Shown here: in pieces, positions 14,771 through 14,806 of the stretch | How the letters are laid out: each line of letters begins with the position of its first letter | How positions within the stretch are numbered: the first letter of the stretch is position 1 | Assembly (NCBI GenBank): GCA_002469605.1 | Contig: DKMV01000094.1 | Location: forward strand, 243-15,048 | Length of the DNA stretch: 14,806 nt | Direction of reading: 5' to 3' | Origin: Leclercia sp. UBA7405 | Lineage (GTDB): Bacteria > Pseudomonadota > Gammaproteobacteria > Enterobacterales > Enterobacteriaceae | The notes under the pieces: model-generated | What the model was told of the DNA's origin: nothing | Databases searched by the model: none | The model's input: only the letters and a program-made list of their open reading frames with translations | Made by a program: the position numbers and the translations under genes

Positions 14771-14806
14771 CCCCTCACCCCGGCCCTCTCCCCAGAGGGG
14801 AGAGGG
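14771..14806. repeat. REP-like palindrome after the ABC genes, cut by the window end
   Basis: CCCCTCACCC tail followed by the stem CCCTCTCCCC/GGGGAGAGGG with an AGA loop, reaching the window edge. Its tail continues CCGGCCC, which elsewhere in this window occurs only in right-hand copies (seen there in reverse complement); left-hand copies here carry TAACCC. Whether an inverted partner follows cannot be seen. Confidence 0.8.

Noticed and set aside
1453..14806. Repeated palindromes considered as a CRISPR array or as phage/insertion-element ends
   Set aside because: Copies are kilobases apart, alternate in orientation, sit in separate intergenic gaps and have no regular spacers, cas genes or transposase nearby. 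They fit REP/BIME-type elements.

Overview
The window reads as chromosomal DNA of a member of the Enterobacteriaceae, close to Enterobacter, Lelliottia, Leclercia or Klebsiella. CpxA, YiiM, SodA, RhaT, RhaR, RhaS, RhaB, RhaA and RhaD all have the same or nearly the same length as the E. coli proteins and look very similar along their whole length. The gene order follows the E. coli cpx-sodA-rha region, but the DNA is G+C-rich and carries family-typical intergenic palindromes. A genus cannot be fixed from this sequence alone.

Layout. Positions 1-1448 hold the end of cpxR and all of cpxA (envelope-stress two-component system). A pair of inverted repeat palindromes (1453-1590) separates cpxA from the convergent yiiM (1601-2275, minus). 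sodA (2342-2962, minus) lies next to yiiM with only a terminator between them; kdgT, which sits at this place in E. coli K-12, is absent. A 290-bp divergent control region (2963-3252) holds the sodA promoter with a Fur box and the rhaT promoter with CRP and RhaS sites. rhaT (plus) meets rhaR (minus) stop codon to stop codon. rhaR and rhaS form the minus-strand rhaSR unit. A 299-bp divergent region (6049-6347) separates rhaS from rhaBAD. Behind rhaD, on the same strand, come four genes of a CUT2-type sugar ABC importer: periplasmic binding protein, double ATPase and two permeases (10105-14762). The window ends inside another palindrome.

How it works together. L-rhamnose enters by the RhaT proton symporter and, by inference, also by the ABC importer. 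RhaA isomerises it to L-rhamnulose, RhaB phosphorylates this, and RhaD splits L-rhamnulose-1-phosphate into DHAP and L-lactaldehyde. RhaR with CRP turns on rhaSR; RhaS with CRP turns on rhaBAD and rhaT. The rhaT and rhaB promoters have the same spacing from CRP site to -10 box, base for base. I see no convincing separate promoter or intrinsic terminator between rhaD and the ABC genes, so a single long catabolism-plus-uptake transcript from the rhaB promoter is the simplest reading.

Novelty. I did not find a new kind of system. The most worthwhile points are the second rhamnose importer appended to rhaBAD, paired palindromes placed inside this operon at two junctions, the matching rhaT/rhaB promoters with a 17-bp RhaS half-site spacer, and tight packing at sodA-yiiM and rhaT-rhaR.
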